Assembly: GCA_946887295.1 (NCBI GenBank)
Contig: CAMPKP010000059.1
Coordinates: 1 to 18,496 of the forward strand
Origin: an uncultured Gemmatimonadota bacterium
GTDB lineage: Bacteria > Gemmatimonadota > Gemmatimonadetes > Gemmatimonadales > GWC2-71-9
Direction of reading: 5' to 3'
DNA: 18,496 nucleotides
A program made the translations under genes and the position numbers. The notes below the pieces were generated by a model. It saw only the letters and a list, made by a program, of their open reading frames with translations, was not told the DNA's origin and did not search any database. This document shows, one piece after another, positions 1-7,635 of the stretch (positions are counted from its first letter, which is position 1; every line of letters starts with the position of its first letter).

Positions 1-1020
1 CGGGACTCCATCCTCTACACCCGGGGCTACGGCCACTTCACCTGGAACCCGGCCTCGCGCACGCCCGATCCCGACTCCACCCTCTGGGACATCGCCTCGA
101 TCACCAAGGTGGTCGCCACCGCGGCCTCGGCGATGCGGCTGGTGGATCAGCAGAAGCTCGACCTCGACGACCGGGTGGGCCGCTACCTGCCCCGCTTCTC
201 CGGCGGGCTCAAGAGCCAGGTGACCGTGCGCATGCTGCTGGATCACACCAGCGGCCTCAAGAGCTACGTGCCGATCTACAAGCGCGCCGGCCGGAGCCGC
301 TCGCGCATGATCTCCCTGCTTTACGCCCAGCCGCTGATCCGCCCGCCGGGCGACTCGGCCGAGTACAGCGACCTCAACGCCATGCTCCTCGGGCTGGTGG
401 TCGAGTCGGTCTCCAGGACCTCGCTCGCCCGCTTCGCCGACACGGCGGTCTTCGACCCCCTCGGCATGACGGAGACGCGCTTCAGCATCCCGGCCCGGCT
501 CAAGCGCCGAGCCGCGCCCAGCGGCATCTGGCGCGGCGAGCCGGTTCCGGGCGACGTGAACGACCAGAACGCCGCCGCGTTCGGCGGGGTGGCCGGCCAT
601 GCCGGCGTGTTCTCGACCGGGATGGACCTCGCGCGCTTCGCCCAGGTGTGGCTCAGAGGCGGATTGGGGCCGAAGGGCCAGTGGGTGAGCCCCGCGACGA
701 TGCGGCAGTTCCTGACCAAGGGGCCGAGAAGCGGCACGCGCCTCCTGGGGTGGGATTCGCCCGAGCTGGCAGGCGAGGAGCCGAGCATCTTCGGCACGCT
801 CATCAGCACGTCGGCCTACGGCCACACCGGGTTCACCGGCACCGAGCTGTGGGTGGACCCGACCCACGATCTCTTCCTCGTCTTCCTCACCAACCGCGCG
901 TTCGATCCCAAGGCCCGGGACTCGCTGAAGGGTCTCAAGGCGGTCCGGACCGAGCTGTCGGACGCCGCGATCCGGCTGGTGCCGCACGCGTGTGCGCAGG
1001 AGCTGATCTCGAGATGCTGA
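1..1020 (+). CDS. Serine beta-lactamase-family hydrolase (class C / penicillin-binding-protein fold), 5' end cut off
   Basis: The frame is open from base 1, so the start lies upstream; 339 codons are visible. All three active-site boxes of the beta-lactamase/PBP-like serine hydrolases are present (numbered from the window edge): the SxxK box SITK with nucleophile Ser33 and Lys36, a YxN-type box written YSD at 122-124, and an HTG box (the KTG equivalent) at 275-277. Family members include class C beta-lactamases, DD-peptidases and esterases. The D in YSD and the H in HTG are common in the esterase/peptidase members, so antibiotic hydrolysis should not be assumed. The missing N-terminus could hold a signal peptide; the enzyme is probably periplasmic or membrane-anchored, but that cannot be seen. 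The stop is 89 nt before the likely start of the next gene. Family assignment is firm; substrate is unknown. Confidence 0.9.
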   Translation, partial: RDSILYTRGYGHFTWNPASRTPDPDSTLWDIASITKVVATAASAMRLVDQQKLDLDDRVGRYLPRFSGGLKSQVTVRMLLDHTSGLKSYVPIYKRAGRSRSRMISLLYAQPLIRPPGDSAEYSDLNAMLLGLVVESVSRTSLARFADTAVFDPLGMTETRFSIPARLKRRAAPSGIWRGEPVPGDVNDQNAAAFGGVAGHAGVFSTGMDLARFAQVWLRGGLGPKGQWVSPATMRQFLTKGPRSGTRLLGWDSPELAGEEPSIFGTLISTSAYGHTGFTGTELWVDPTHDLFLVFLTNRAFDPKARDSLKGLKAVRTELSDAAIRLVPHACAQELISRC

Positions 1021-1033
1021 GAGGAGGGTCGGC

Positions 1034-1061
1034 TTGCGGTTAGCTTTATGGGGTGTATGAC
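1034..1061 (+). promoter_or_regulatory. Possible promoter of the MIP18/SufT-like gene
   Basis: A TTGCGG hexamer (1034-1039) lies 16 nt from TATGAC (1056-1061), about 49 nt before the chosen start codon at 1110. The match to a housekeeping sigma consensus is modest and the segment is only slightly AT-richer than its surroundings. Low confidence. Confidence 0.25.
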
Positions 1062-1109
1062 GCCGGAAGGCCGAGCGTCACCGACCACGACCCAGGCAGC
1101 GAGCCGCCC

Positions 1110-1409
1110 ATGCATTCCCCAGAGACCATCCGCAAGGCCCTCCGCGCCGTGAAGGACCCGGAGCTCAACCTCAACATCATCGACATCGGGCTGGTCTACG
1201 ACGTCGAGGCCAGCGAGGAGGGTGACGTGCACGTCAAGATGACCCTGACCTCCCCGGGCTGCCCCGCGGGTGGGGAGATCATCGAGGACGTGAAGAAGGT
1301 GGCCGGGGATCTCGAGGGGGTGCGGAACGTCGAGGTCGAGCTGGTGTGGGACCCGTACTGGACCCCGGAGAAGATGGACCCGCGGGTGAGGGCGTTCCTG
1401 GGGTTCTAG
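1110..1409 (+). CDS. MIP18/DUF59-family Fe-S assembly protein (SufT-like)
   Basis: A 99-residue protein that is essentially one MIP18-family domain. The landmarks are a DPEL segment near residue 17, DIGLVYD near 26, the core TSPGCP motif with its single conserved cysteine near 50, and a WDPYWTPEKM segment near the C-terminus. Family members (SufT in bacteria, the eukaryotic CIA factor MIP18, the related PaaD) help deliver or mature iron-sulfur clusters. I chose ATG 1110 because the conserved domain begins right there; an in-frame GTG at 1053 would add 19 residues with no resemblance to the family. There is no good Shine-Dalgarno sequence before 1110. It stands alone, convergent with the rnd gene 22 nt away, about 6 kb from the sufRBCDSU operon, so a role in the same cluster-assembly pathway is plausible inference. 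Confidence 0.85.
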   Translation: MHSPETIRKALRAVKDPELNLNIIDIGLVYDVEASEEGDVHVKMTLTSPGCPAGGEIIEDVKKVAGDLEGVRNVEVELVWDPYWTPEKMDPRVRAFLGF

Positions 1410-1431
1410 AGTACGGTGTGATAGGGCACGG

Positions 1432-2583
1432 TCACCCCGCGCCCAGCGAAGTGGGGCCGCCCTTCGCTACGCTCGCGGCCAGCAGCTCCCCGCCGAACTC
1501 CCGCACCTGCCAGCGCCTGAGCTCCGGCACCGCCGCGATCTCCTCGGGCGTCTTCGGATCCGCCCGCGCGATGGCCTCGAGCGTCCCGTTCGGGCAGACC
1601 ACGCCCGGCGGCAGGTCGTACTTCTGCGCCAGGAGGTTGCGCGCGGCCTTGAGCCGCTCGAGCCTCGCCTCGAAGGCCAGGTCCGGCGCCCGCCGCGGCG
1701 CCCGGGTGAAGCGGGGCAGCTCGCCTTCGGGCAGCTCCAGCCCGCGCTTCACCGCGGCGAGGAGCTCGCGCCCCCGGCGCTCCGCCTGGTCGCTGCTCAC
1801 GCCCGGAATCGCCTTGAGCGCCGCGACCTCGGTCGGCGGGTTCTTCGCCATGGCCAACATCGGCTCGTTGTTGAGGATCCGGAACGTGGCGCGGTCCGCC
1901 CGGCGGGCCATGCCCTCCCGCCACTCCCATAGCTCCTTCAGGATCGCCAGCTCCCGCCCCCGGAGCGCCTTCGCCCCCTTGAGCCTGAGCCACCCCGGCT
2001 CCGCCTGGTCGGCGGGCGTGGGGCGGATGTCCTCCAGCAGGGCGAACTCCTCCTGGGCCCAGCCCAGCCGGCCCCGCTCGAGCAGGCGGTCGCGCAGGAT
2101 GTCGCGGAGCTGGGCGAGATAGCGGGTGTCCGACGCCGCGTAGGACAGCATCTCGGGCGACAGCGGCCGGGCCGACCAGTCGGCCCGCTGGAAGCGCTTG
2201 TCGAGCTTGACGCCGAGATACTTCTCCAGCAGCGCGGCGAGCCCGATGCCGGGCTCGTTGAGGAGCTGGGCCGCTATCCGGGTGTCGAAGAGATTCTGCG
2301 CGGTGAACCCGTACTCGCGGTTGAGAAGGCGGAGATCGTAGTCGGCGTCGTGGAAGATGATCTCGATCGCCGGATCGGCGAGCAGCTCGCCGATGGGACC
2401 CAGCCCGCCGGCCGCCACCGGGTCCACCACCGCGGTCTGCTCGCGGGAGGATATCTGCAGCAGGTAGATCCGGTCGAGGTAGCGGTGAAAGCTCGCCGCC
2501 TCGGTGTCCACCGCGAGGAGGGGCTCCCCTCGCAGGCGCGCGGCCAGCGCGGCCAGCTCGGCCTCGGTCTCGATCGGCTTCAC
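1432..2583 (-). CDS. rnd: Ribonuclease D
   Basis: A 383-residue protein, close to the 375 of E. coli RNase D. It is a 3'-5' exoribonuclease that trims tRNA precursors and other stable RNAs. The DEDDy catalytic set is complete: Asp26 and Glu28 in VDTE, Asp83 in HDADYDL, and Tyr148 with Asp152 in YAASDTRYL. An HRDC nucleic-acid-binding domain follows at about 200-280, with a further helical region to the C-terminus. I chose GTG 2583 because the next residues lead straight into the exonuclease fold. That start lies 4 nt after the stop of the small upstream gene (TGA-TCAG-GTG), so translation is probably coupled. A longer reading to 2667 would overlap that gene and adds an Arg/Ser-rich stretch that looks like out-of-frame translation. 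It converges with the MIP18-family gene. Confidence 0.93.
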   Translation of the reverse strand: MKPIETEAELAALAARLRGEPLLAVDTEAASFHRYLDRIYLLQISSREQTAVVDPVAAGGLGPIGELLADPAIEIIFHDADYDLRLLNREYGFTAQNLFDTRIAAQLLNEPGIGLAALLEKYLGVKLDKRFQRADWSARPLSPEMLSYAASDTRYLAQLRDILRDRLLERGRLGWAQEEFALLEDIRPTPADQAEPGWLRLKGAKALRGRELAILKELWEWREGMARRADRATFRILNNEPMLAMAKNPPTEVAALKAIPGVSSDQAERRGRELLAAVKRGLELPEGELPRFTRAPRRAPDLAFEARLERLKAARNLLAQKYDLPPGVVCPNGTLEAIARADPKTPEEIAAVPELRRWQVREFGGELLAASVAKGGPTSLGAG

Positions 2584-2587
2584 CTGA

Positions 2588-2758
2588 TCACTCTTTCTTG
2601 GAGACCAGCTCGAGCCCGGCCGCGATCTCGTCCAGCGCCTTCGAGAGGGTCTTGTAGAACTCCGCATCCGGCTGCGGTGTGCCTCCCATGGAGGCGTCCA
2701 TCTGGAGCTTGCGCGCGAGTCGGGCGGCGTGGCGGATGTAGTCGGTCTGGGGTTTCAT
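2588..2758 (-). CDS. Small hypothetical protein, cotranscribed with rnd
   Basis: A predicted 56-residue protein starting at ATG 2758 (MKPQTDYIRHAARLAR...) and ending in LVSKKE. It is rich in Ala, Leu, Lys and Glu, looks like two amphipathic helices joined by a short Gly/Pro-containing loop (MGGTPQP, about 25-31), and has no signal peptide, membrane segment or metal motif. I do not recognise a family. Its coding character is supported by its position: the stop is only 4 nt upstream of the rnd start, the normal arrangement of coupled genes. An in-frame GTG at 2824 would add 22 residues but would nearly abut the divergent gene, so ATG 2758 is preferred. Function unknown; no clear Shine-Dalgarno sequence precedes it. 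Confidence 0.6.
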   Translation of the reverse strand: MKPQTDYIRHAARLARKLQMDASMGGTPQPDAEFYKTLSKALDEIAAGLELVSKKE

Positions 2759-2826
2759 CGGATCGGAGCCGTGGGCGTGAGCTATCGGATCTGCAACGGG
2801 ACGCTGTAGTATATCTACGTGCACCC

Positions 2827-4029
2827 ATGACCCCCATCCTTCTCACGGTCTATCCCGACGAGTGCGACGCCTTCGGGCACCTGAACCAGGCGTCGTTCCT
2901 CAGCCTCTTCGAGCGCGCCCGCTGGGAGACCCTGCGCGCGGGCCCGGGCATGGATCTCTTCGACCGGACCGGCACGTGGCCGGCCGTGCGCAAGACGGTG
3001 ATCGAGTACCACGCCTCCGCGTTCCCCGGCGACGTGCTCCGCTTCGAGCAGGATCTCACTCACGTCGGCCGCACCAGCTTCACGATGCGCCAGGTCGCGC
3101 GCCGGACGCGTGACGACGCCCTCATCGCCACGGCCGAGTTCCTCTTCGTCTGCGTCAACCGCAAGGGCCGGCCGGTCGCGGTGCCGCGGGAGTTCAACGA
3201 GTTCATGGCCGCCCGGCGGCGCGACGCGGGCGAGGTGCAGCGGCTCAGCGTGAACGGCGTGAGCCTCGCCGTCGAGGTGCGGGGCGAGGGGCCGGCCGTG
3301 CTCTTCGTCCACGGCTACCCGCTCGACCGCTCGATCTGGCCCCACCAGATGGCCGCGCTCGATGGATGGTGCCGCATCGCTCCCGACCTCCGGGGGATGG
3401 GCCAGTCCGACGCCCCCGACCTGGGCTACAACATGGAGACCTACGCCGCCGATCTCGCGGCCCTGCTCGACCGGCTCGGCGTGGACGAGGTGGTGCTGGT
3501 GGGGCACTCGATGGGCGGCTACGTCGCGTTCGAGTTCCTGCGGCGTTGGAGAAACCGGGTGCGCGGGCTGGTGCTGGTCGATACCCGCGCCGAGCCCGAC
3601 ACGCCCGAGGGGCGGAAGAACCGGGACGCCGCCGCCGCCACGGCCCGCGAGGAGGGCACCGAAGCGATCGCCGAGTCGATGGTTCCCAGGATGCTCGGCG
3701 GCTCGACCCTGGCGGAGGCGCCGGCCACGGTCGAGCGGGTTCGGGCCATGATGGCCGCGACCCCGGTGCCGGGAATCGTGGGTGCCCTCGGCGCGATGCG
3801 CGACCGGCTCGACAGCACGCCGATGCTGCCGGGCCTGGCGGGCCTGCCCACGCTGGTGATCGTCGGAGACGAGGACCAGTTGACCCCGCCGTCCCAGGCC
3901 CGGGCCATGGCCGACGCCATTCCCGGCGCCAACCTGGTGGTGATCCGCTCCGCCGGCCATCTGCCGAGCCTGGAGCGGCCGGTGGAGACCACGGACGCGA
4001 TTCAGGCCTTCCTCGACGGCCTTCCCTGA
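2827..4029 (+). CDS. Fusion protein: hotdog (4HBT-type) thioesterase + alpha/beta hydrolase
   Basis: A predicted 400-residue protein with two complete domains. Residues 1-135 are a 4HBT/YbgC-like acyl-CoA thioesterase hotdog fold: the segment CDAFGHLNQASF carries the expected catalytic Asp14 and His18, followed by the long helix LSLFERARWETL. Residues ~143-400 are an alpha/beta hydrolase: oxyanion HGYPLDRS, nucleophile elbow GHSMGG with Ser228, acid Asp350 in GDEDQLTPP, and base His378 in AGHLPSLERP, so the triad is complete. The linker is only about 8 residues (RRRDAGEV). The reading frame is continuous, with no sign of a frameshift. Both halves act on esters or thioesters, suggesting successive steps on an acyl substrate, but the substrate is unknown. 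ATG 2827 lacks a Shine-Dalgarno sequence. It is transcribed divergently from the small gene-rnd pair and is followed by the ferredoxin gene in the opposite orientation. Confidence 0.88.
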   Translation: MTPILLTVYPDECDAFGHLNQASFLSLFERARWETLRAGPGMDLFDRTGTWPAVRKTVIEYHASAFPGDVLRFEQDLTHVGRTSFTMRQVARRTRDDALIATAEFLFVCVNRKGRPVAVPREFNEFMAARRRDAGEVQRLSVNGVSLAVEVRGEGPAVLFVHGYPLDRSIWPHQMAALDGWCRIAPDLRGMGQSDAPDLGYNMETYAADLAALLDRLGVDEVVLVGHSMGGYVAFEFLRRWRNRVRGLVLVDTRAEPDTPEGRKNRDAAAATAREEGTEAIAESMVPRMLGGSTLAEAPATVERVRAMMAATPVPGIVGALGAMRDRLDSTPMLPGLAGLPTLVIVGDEDQLTPPSQARAMADAIPGANLVVIRSAGHLPSLERPVETTDAIQAFLDGLP

Positions 4030-4186
4030 AACCTTTTCCGCCGCCCTGGCGTTGTGCGTGATGGCGGGGCGATCGCGGACCCAGAGGGTTCTCCGATCTC
4101 CCGTTTCTCACCACCAAACGGTCCCGCGCTCGCGGCCAAGCTAGTTCGAGCTCGGGGCCGCCTTTCTGTGTGCGTGTTTTCCACCC

Positions 4187-4228
4187 AAAAAGTCGAGCGA
4201 CCCTGCCCGCCAAGCGGAAGGGTCGCTC
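4187..4228 (-). terminator. Rho-independent terminator of the ferredoxin gene
   Basis: Perfect 10-bp inverted repeat GAGCGACCCT (4195-4204) and AGGGTCGCTC (4219-4228) with a 14-nt loop. Read on the minus strand, the hairpin is followed by GAC and then five T residues (complement of 4187-4191). It sits 26 nt beyond the ferredoxin stop codon. There is no T-run on the plus-strand side, so it serves the minus-strand gene. The rest of the 4030-4254 gap shows nothing recognisable. Confidence 0.85.
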
Positions 4229-4254
4229 TGTCGGACGGCGATGCGCCGGAGACG

Positions 4255-4518
4255 CTACCGGTTCGGTCTTCCGGGCGGGGTGTCGCTGTTGAAGACGTCC
4301 TTGTTCTTCGCGATGTACGCCACCTGATCGGGCGGCACGTCCTCTTCGGGGAAGATGGCCGTCACCGGGCACTCCGGCTCGCACGCGCCGCAGTCGATAC
4401 ACTCATCGGGATGAATGTAGAGCTGGTCCTCGCCCTCGTAGATGCAGTCCACCGGACACACATCCACGCAGGCCCGGTCCTTCACCCCGATGCATGGCTC
4501 GGTGATCACATAGGTCAT
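4255..4518 (-). CDS. fdxA: Seven-iron ferredoxin ([3Fe-4S][4Fe-4S])
   Basis: An 87-residue small acidic electron carrier starting MTYVITEPC. The cysteine layout is that of the FdxA/Azotobacter FdI class: Cys9, Cys17 and Cys50 as expected ligands of the 3Fe-4S cluster; Cys21, Cys40, Cys43 and Cys46 (in CIDCGAC) for the 4Fe-4S cluster; Cys25 as the usual extra, non-ligating cysteine. The spacing C9-x7-C17 with no cysteine three residues after Cys9 is what prevents a second cubane. ATG 4518 is chosen because it gives the family N-terminus and is preceded by GGAGGAT about 10 nt upstream. The gene has its own promoter and terminator, so it is monocistronic. Its redox partners are not in the window; donating electrons for Fe-S assembly or other metabolism is possible. 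Confidence 0.92.
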   Translation of the reverse strand: MTYVITEPCIGVKDRACVDVCPVDCIYEGEDQLYIHPDECIDCGACEPECPVTAIFPEEDVPPDQVAYIAKNKDVFNSDTPPGRPNR

Positions 4519-4569
4519 TTGACGCCGATCCTCCGCGAGAGCTGGCCGTACCCTGCTGCTGATCGCAAA

Positions 4570-4598
4570 GTTATACGGAGTCCGGTCGGGTGGCGCAA
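4570..4598 (-). promoter_or_regulatory. Promoter of the ferredoxin gene
   Basis: On the minus strand, TTGCGC (complement of 4593-4598) is separated by 17 nt from TATAAC (complement of 4570-4575), five of six matches to the -10 consensus. The distance to the ATG at 4518 leaves a leader of roughly 45 nt that contains the GGAGG ribosome-binding site. Confidence 0.6.
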
Positions 4599-4607
4599 GG
4601 GGTGGTG

Positions 4608-4613
4608 TATCTT
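4608..4613 (+). promoter_or_regulatory. Possible -10 element for leaderless transcription of the patatin gene
   Basis: TATCTT ends 8 nt before the ATG at 4622 and no Shine-Dalgarno sequence is present. This spacing would put transcription start at or next to the start codon. The -35 side is not recognisable. See the finding on leaderless starts. Confidence 0.35.
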
Positions 4614-4621
4614 CCGCGTAC

Positions 4622-6670
4622 ATGCTTCGGCGGCTTCATGGATTCTTCATTCTTTCGGCCCTTCTCGCTGCGTCCGGACCGCTCTCGGCACAGGACTGCC
4701 GGCCGCCGCGCACCGCGCTGGTGCTCTCCGGCGGCGGCGCCAAAGGCATCGCCCACATCGGCGTGCTCGCGGCGCTCGACAGCCTGGGCATTCGTCCCGA
4801 TCTCATCGTCGGGAGCAGCATGGGCGCGGCCGTCGGAGCGCTCTACGCCAGCGGCTACAGCGGTCGCGAGCTCGACTCGCTGGCCCGCGTAGTACCCCTC
4901 AGCCGCCTCTTCCGCAGCTACCGGCCCCTCGCCCCCCGCGCCCTCGGCGTGCTCCGCCCGCTCGTCATGTGGGAGCAGGGCGAGCGCCGTTTCAACCTCC
5001 AGAGCGCGTCCATCGTCGAGCCCGAGGTGAACGCGCTGGTGAACGTCGCGATGCTGAGGGGAAACCTCGTCGCGCGGGGGGATTTCGATTCGCTCCCGAT
5101 CCCCTTCCGCGCCGTCGCCACCGACCTGGCCACCGGCGAGCCGGTGGTGATCCGCTCCGGCGATCTCGCCCAGGCGGTCCGGGCCAGCGTCGCGATCCCT
5201 CTGGTCTTCACCCCCGAGCTGCGCGACAGCACGTTCCTCGCCGACGGCGGCCTCTCGGCGAACATTCCCGTCGGCGTGGCGCGCGCGGAGGGGGCCGAGC
5301 GGGTCATCGTCTCCGATGCGACCGAGCACCCTGCGGACAGCTTCGACGGCTATTCGCCGATCAACGTCGCCGACCGGCTGATCGAGTTCCTCTTTCAGCA
5401 GCCGGCCGAGTCGCTCCACGCGGGCGACGTGATGGTGCGGCCGGACGTCGAGGGGTTCAACAGCCTCAACTTCTCGCCTCGAAGGATCGAGCGTCTGCTG
5501 GCGAACGGCCGCGCCGCCGCGGACAGCACGCTCGGCGCCGTCGCCTGCCACGGGTCACCGGCGCGCGGGCGAGACCTTCCCCGGCGCGTGACCCGCGTCG
5601 TCGCACGGGGGGCCAACTACTCCGAGCGGCTCGCGCTGGGACGCATCCTGGGGTTCGGCCTCTCCGACACGCTCGACTTCGGACTCCTGCGGTCGAGGGT
5701 GCGGGAGCTCGGGACCTCGGAGGTCTACAACTCGGTCTGGCTCGGCCCCCATGGCTCGGGCGACTCGGTCGGATTCGATCTCTCACTGCGGCGCGCCTCG
5801 CGCCGCGTGGCCGCCATCGGACTCGCCTACGACAACGAGCTCGGCGGCCGGATGTGGGCCGGCGGCGTGGACCGCCGGGTCTTCGGGCTGGCGCTGGAGG
5901 GGAGCGCCGCGCTCTTGCTGGATGGATTCCGCAAGGAGCTCTACGCGGGCTTCCGCCGGAAATACCAGATCGGGCGCCAGCTCATGGATCCCGCGCTCAC
6001 CATCCGGCTGGCGACGGAGGACGTGCGCCGCTTCGACGACGACGGTGACGAGCTGGACGAGCTGGAGACCCGCGAGGCGCTCGGCTTCGCGGGCGTGGAG
6101 CGGGTGCTCCCGCTCGGGTGGGAAGTGGCCGTCGGCGTCCACGGCCATGCCTGGAAGGAGCCGGGACGCGATCTCTCGACTCTGGGCCTCGCCCTCCGCG
6201 CGACCCGGGCGAGCCGGTTGCGCGGCCGGGTGGTCCTGGCCGAAGCCGTCTGGAGCGGGGTGTACCGGCGGGCACGGGTGGAGGCCGAGCTGTTGAAGCA
6301 GTTCGGCGTCGTGCGGTTCCTGCCGAGGGTGATTCTGGGGATCGGCGATGATCTTCCGGTCCAGTTGGCGTTTCCACTCGGCGGCGAGGACGGATTCCCG
6401 GGCCTCCACATCGGCGAGCGCCGCGGCGACCGCGAGGCGATGCTCGGCCTCGGGTTCACCGTCCCGCTGAAGGGCCCGCTGCTCGCGCGCATGGAGCTCG
6501 CCACGGGACGCACCGCCATCGGCGGCCCGCTCCTGGGCGAGGCCGGCTGGGTGGGCGGCATTCGCGCCGGGGTCGGTGCCGACACACCTGTCGGCCCGGT
6601 CCGGTTCGAGTACGGCTACAGCACCGAGGATCGGGGCGCGGTGTTCGTGCGGTTGGGAGACTGGCCCTGA
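4622..6670 (+). CDS. Patatin-like phospholipase with POTRA-like linker and outer-membrane barrel (type Vd-like)
   Basis: A predicted 682-residue exported protein. Residues 1-23 are a signal peptide (basic start, hydrophobic [10 protein letters not shown] core, cleavage expected after LSA). The patatin domain (about 30-320) has the GGGAKG oxyanion loop at 37-42, the GSSMG lipase box with nucleophile Ser66, and the DGG motif with Asp208 completing the Ser-Asp dyad. Residues about 335-400 look like a single POTRA module, and 400-682 alternate like an outer-membrane barrel of the Omp85/BamA superfamily, ending VFVRLGDWP. This order matches type Vd autotransporters such as PlpD of Pseudomonas, in which the barrel helps put the lipase on the surface; related fusions stay periplasm-facing. 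The C-terminus lacks the usual final Phe, which is a mild oddity. Substrate unknown; phospholipase A activity is a family-level inference. Confidence 0.88.
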   Translation: MLRRLHGFFILSALLAASGPLSAQDCRPPRTALVLSGGGAKGIAHIGVLAALDSLGIRPDLIVGSSMGAAVGALYASGYSGRELDSLARVVPLSRLFRSYRPLAPRALGVLRPLVMWEQGERRFNLQSASIVEPEVNALVNVAMLRGNLVARGDFDSLPIPFRAVATDLATGEPVVIRSGDLAQAVRASVAIPLVFTPELRDSTFLADGGLSANIPVGVARAEGAERVIVSDATEHPADSFDGYSPINVADRLIEFLFQQPAESLHAGDVMVRPDVEGFNSLNFSPRRIERLLANGRAAADSTLGAVACHGSPARGRDLPRRVTRVVARGANYSERLALGRILGFGLSDTLDFGLLRSRVRELGTSEVYNSVWLGPHGSGDSVGFDLSLRRASRRVAAIGLAYDNELGGRMWAGGVDRRVFGLALEGSAALLLDGFRKELYAGFRRKYQIGRQLMDPALTIRLATEDVRRFDDDGDELDELETREALGFAGVERVLPLGWEVAVGVHGHAWKEPGRDLSTLGLALRATRASRLRGRVVLAEAVWSGVYRRARVEAELLKQFGVVRFLPRVILGIGDDLPVQLAFPLGGEDGFPGLHIGERRGDREAMLGLGFTVPLKGPLLARMELATGRTAIGGPLLGEAGWVGGIRAGVGADTPVGPVRFEYGYSTEDRGAVFVRLGDWP

Positions 6671-6695
6671 GGTGAGACGTCCCGGAGAGCCGGGG

Positions 6696-7268
6696 CTACA
6701 GCGATTCGGATATCGGCGACGCGTAGACCTCGTCTCGCGGCTCGGGCGGCCCGTAGCGGCGGCTGGGTCCGTACAGCCGATGCCACTCCTCGCGGAGGCA
6801 GAACGGGTCCAGCCCGTGCGGCCGGTCCACCGCCAGCACGCCGTCCAGGTGATCGAGCTCGTGCTGCAGCAGCTCCGCGCGGTCGCCCTCCAACTCCACC
6901 TCGTGCCAATGGCCCTTGAAGTCCTGGTAGCGCACCCGGATGCGGTACGCCCGCGAGGTCCGCACCAGCAGATTGGGGAAGGAGAAGCAATCGTCCCAGA
7001 CCTCGAAATCCTCGTGCCCGATGTCCACGATCTCGGGGTTGATGAGCGGCCAGGGCTTGTCCATCTCCACATAGACCATCCGGACCGGCGCACCGATCTG
7101 GGGTGCCGCGATGGCCCGGCCGCTCCCGAACCGCGACTGCCAGTCCCGCAGCGTCTCCCGCATGTCATCCATGATCACCCGGACGGCGGTTGACCCTGGC
7201 CGGGTGATCGGCTCGCAGCTGGCACGAAGGATGGGATCTCCAAGGAGCCGGATGCGATGGATGGTCAT
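6696..7268 (-). CDS. def: Peptide deformylase with divergent motif II
   Basis: A predicted 190-residue cytoplasmic metalloenzyme that removes the formyl group from nascent protein N-termini. Motif I is GRAIAAPQIG (50-59). Motif III is QHELDH with metal ligands His136 and His140 and catalytic Glu137. The third metal ligand, Cys94, is present, but motif II reads DDCFS rather than the classical EGCLS. The C-terminus (from about 165) is an Arg/Tyr-rich extension. ATG 7268 is preceded by GGAGGG about 10 nt upstream and gives the family N-terminus (RLLGDPILR); an upstream in-frame ATG at 7316 is unlikely. It converges with the patatin gene (25 nt apart) and diverges from sufR. It could be an accessory deformylase, with the main one elsewhere in the genome. 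Confidence 0.88.
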   Translation of the reverse strand: MTIHRIRLLGDPILRASCEPITRPGSTAVRVIMDDMRETLRDWQSRFGSGRAIAAPQIGAPVRMVYVEMDKPWPLINPEIVDIGHEDFEVWDDCFSFPNLLVRTSRAYRIRVRYQDFKGHWHEVELEGDRAELLQHELDHLDGVLAVDRPHGLDPFCLREEWHRLYGPSRRYGPPEPRDEVYASPISESL

Positions 7269-7576
7269 CGGGCGGTACCCTCCGGGGCGGTGCGGGAGTA
7301 TGAAGGCGAGTCTCAATATGGGGAACGCGGGCGGGTCGGGCCAGACGGGAGCCCGGGTAATGAGGGATGTGGCAGTAGCAGTAAGTCATACTACTTCTCT
7401 TCATTCAAATCACCTGACAAGTGATCGCGTCACGCGAGGAGCGATCGCGGACGTCGGACCCTCTCCGCCTCAAGCGGTCACGCCTTGATTCCGTCCACTT
7501 TGCCACCCTTAGCACCGCGGGCAGAGCGAAGGTCGACGGCGGCATAACCACCAGTATTTTCAACTGCTTACACATT

Positions 7577-7594
7577 CACACCAATCACGTTGTG
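7577..7594. promoter_or_regulatory. Probable SufR operator
   Basis: Inverted repeat CACACC-N6-GTTGTG with one mismatch between arms. The inner part, CACC-N6-GTTG, differs by one base from the CAAC-N6-GTTG site reported for cyanobacterial SufR. It lies 4 nt upstream of the -35 hexamer of the sufR promoter, so bound SufR could block or contact RNA polymerase. Autoregulation of the whole operon is the natural reading. Confidence 0.5.
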
Positions 7595-7598
7595 CGAT

Positions 7599-7627
7599 TT
7601 GACAATCCCGACTGTTTTACTTAACAT
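7599..7627 (+). promoter_or_regulatory. Promoter of the suf operon
   Basis: A perfect -35 hexamer TTGACA (7599-7604), a 17-nt spacer, and TAACAT (7622-7627) as the -10. Only 8 nt separate the -10 from the sufR ATG, so the transcript would have almost no 5' leader; no Shine-Dalgarno sequence is present, in agreement. Confidence 0.6.
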
Positions 7628-7635
7628 TCGACCTC

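Larger units (their letters stand above)
7269..7635. other. Intergenic control region between def and sufR
   Basis: 367 nt with no credible gene; open frames here have poor composition and no family resemblance. The left end holds the def leader with its ribosome-binding site. The stretch around 7375-7425 is noticeably AT-richer and could hold the def promoter, but I cannot name hexamers with confidence. The right end holds the sufR promoter and a likely SufR operator, listed separately. No tRNA-like or riboswitch-like fold was recognised. Confidence 0.6.

Noticed and set aside
4174..4186. DnaA-box-like TTTTCCACC near the ferredoxin terminator
   Set aside because: Single imperfect match in an unrelated intergenic spot.
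4054..6048. Long 664-codon plus-strand frame overlapping fdxA and the patatin gene
   Set aside because: Arg/Pro/Ala-rich out-of-frame translation; the overlapping genes on either strand have full family motifs.
6681..6694. Small hairpin CCCGG-AGAG-CCGGG between the patatin gene and def
   Set aside because: Only 5 bp and no T-run on either strand, so not called a terminator.
7421..7624. 67-codon open frame upstream of sufR
   Set aside because: GTG-initiated, irregular composition, no ribosome-binding site, and it runs through the sufR promoter and operator.
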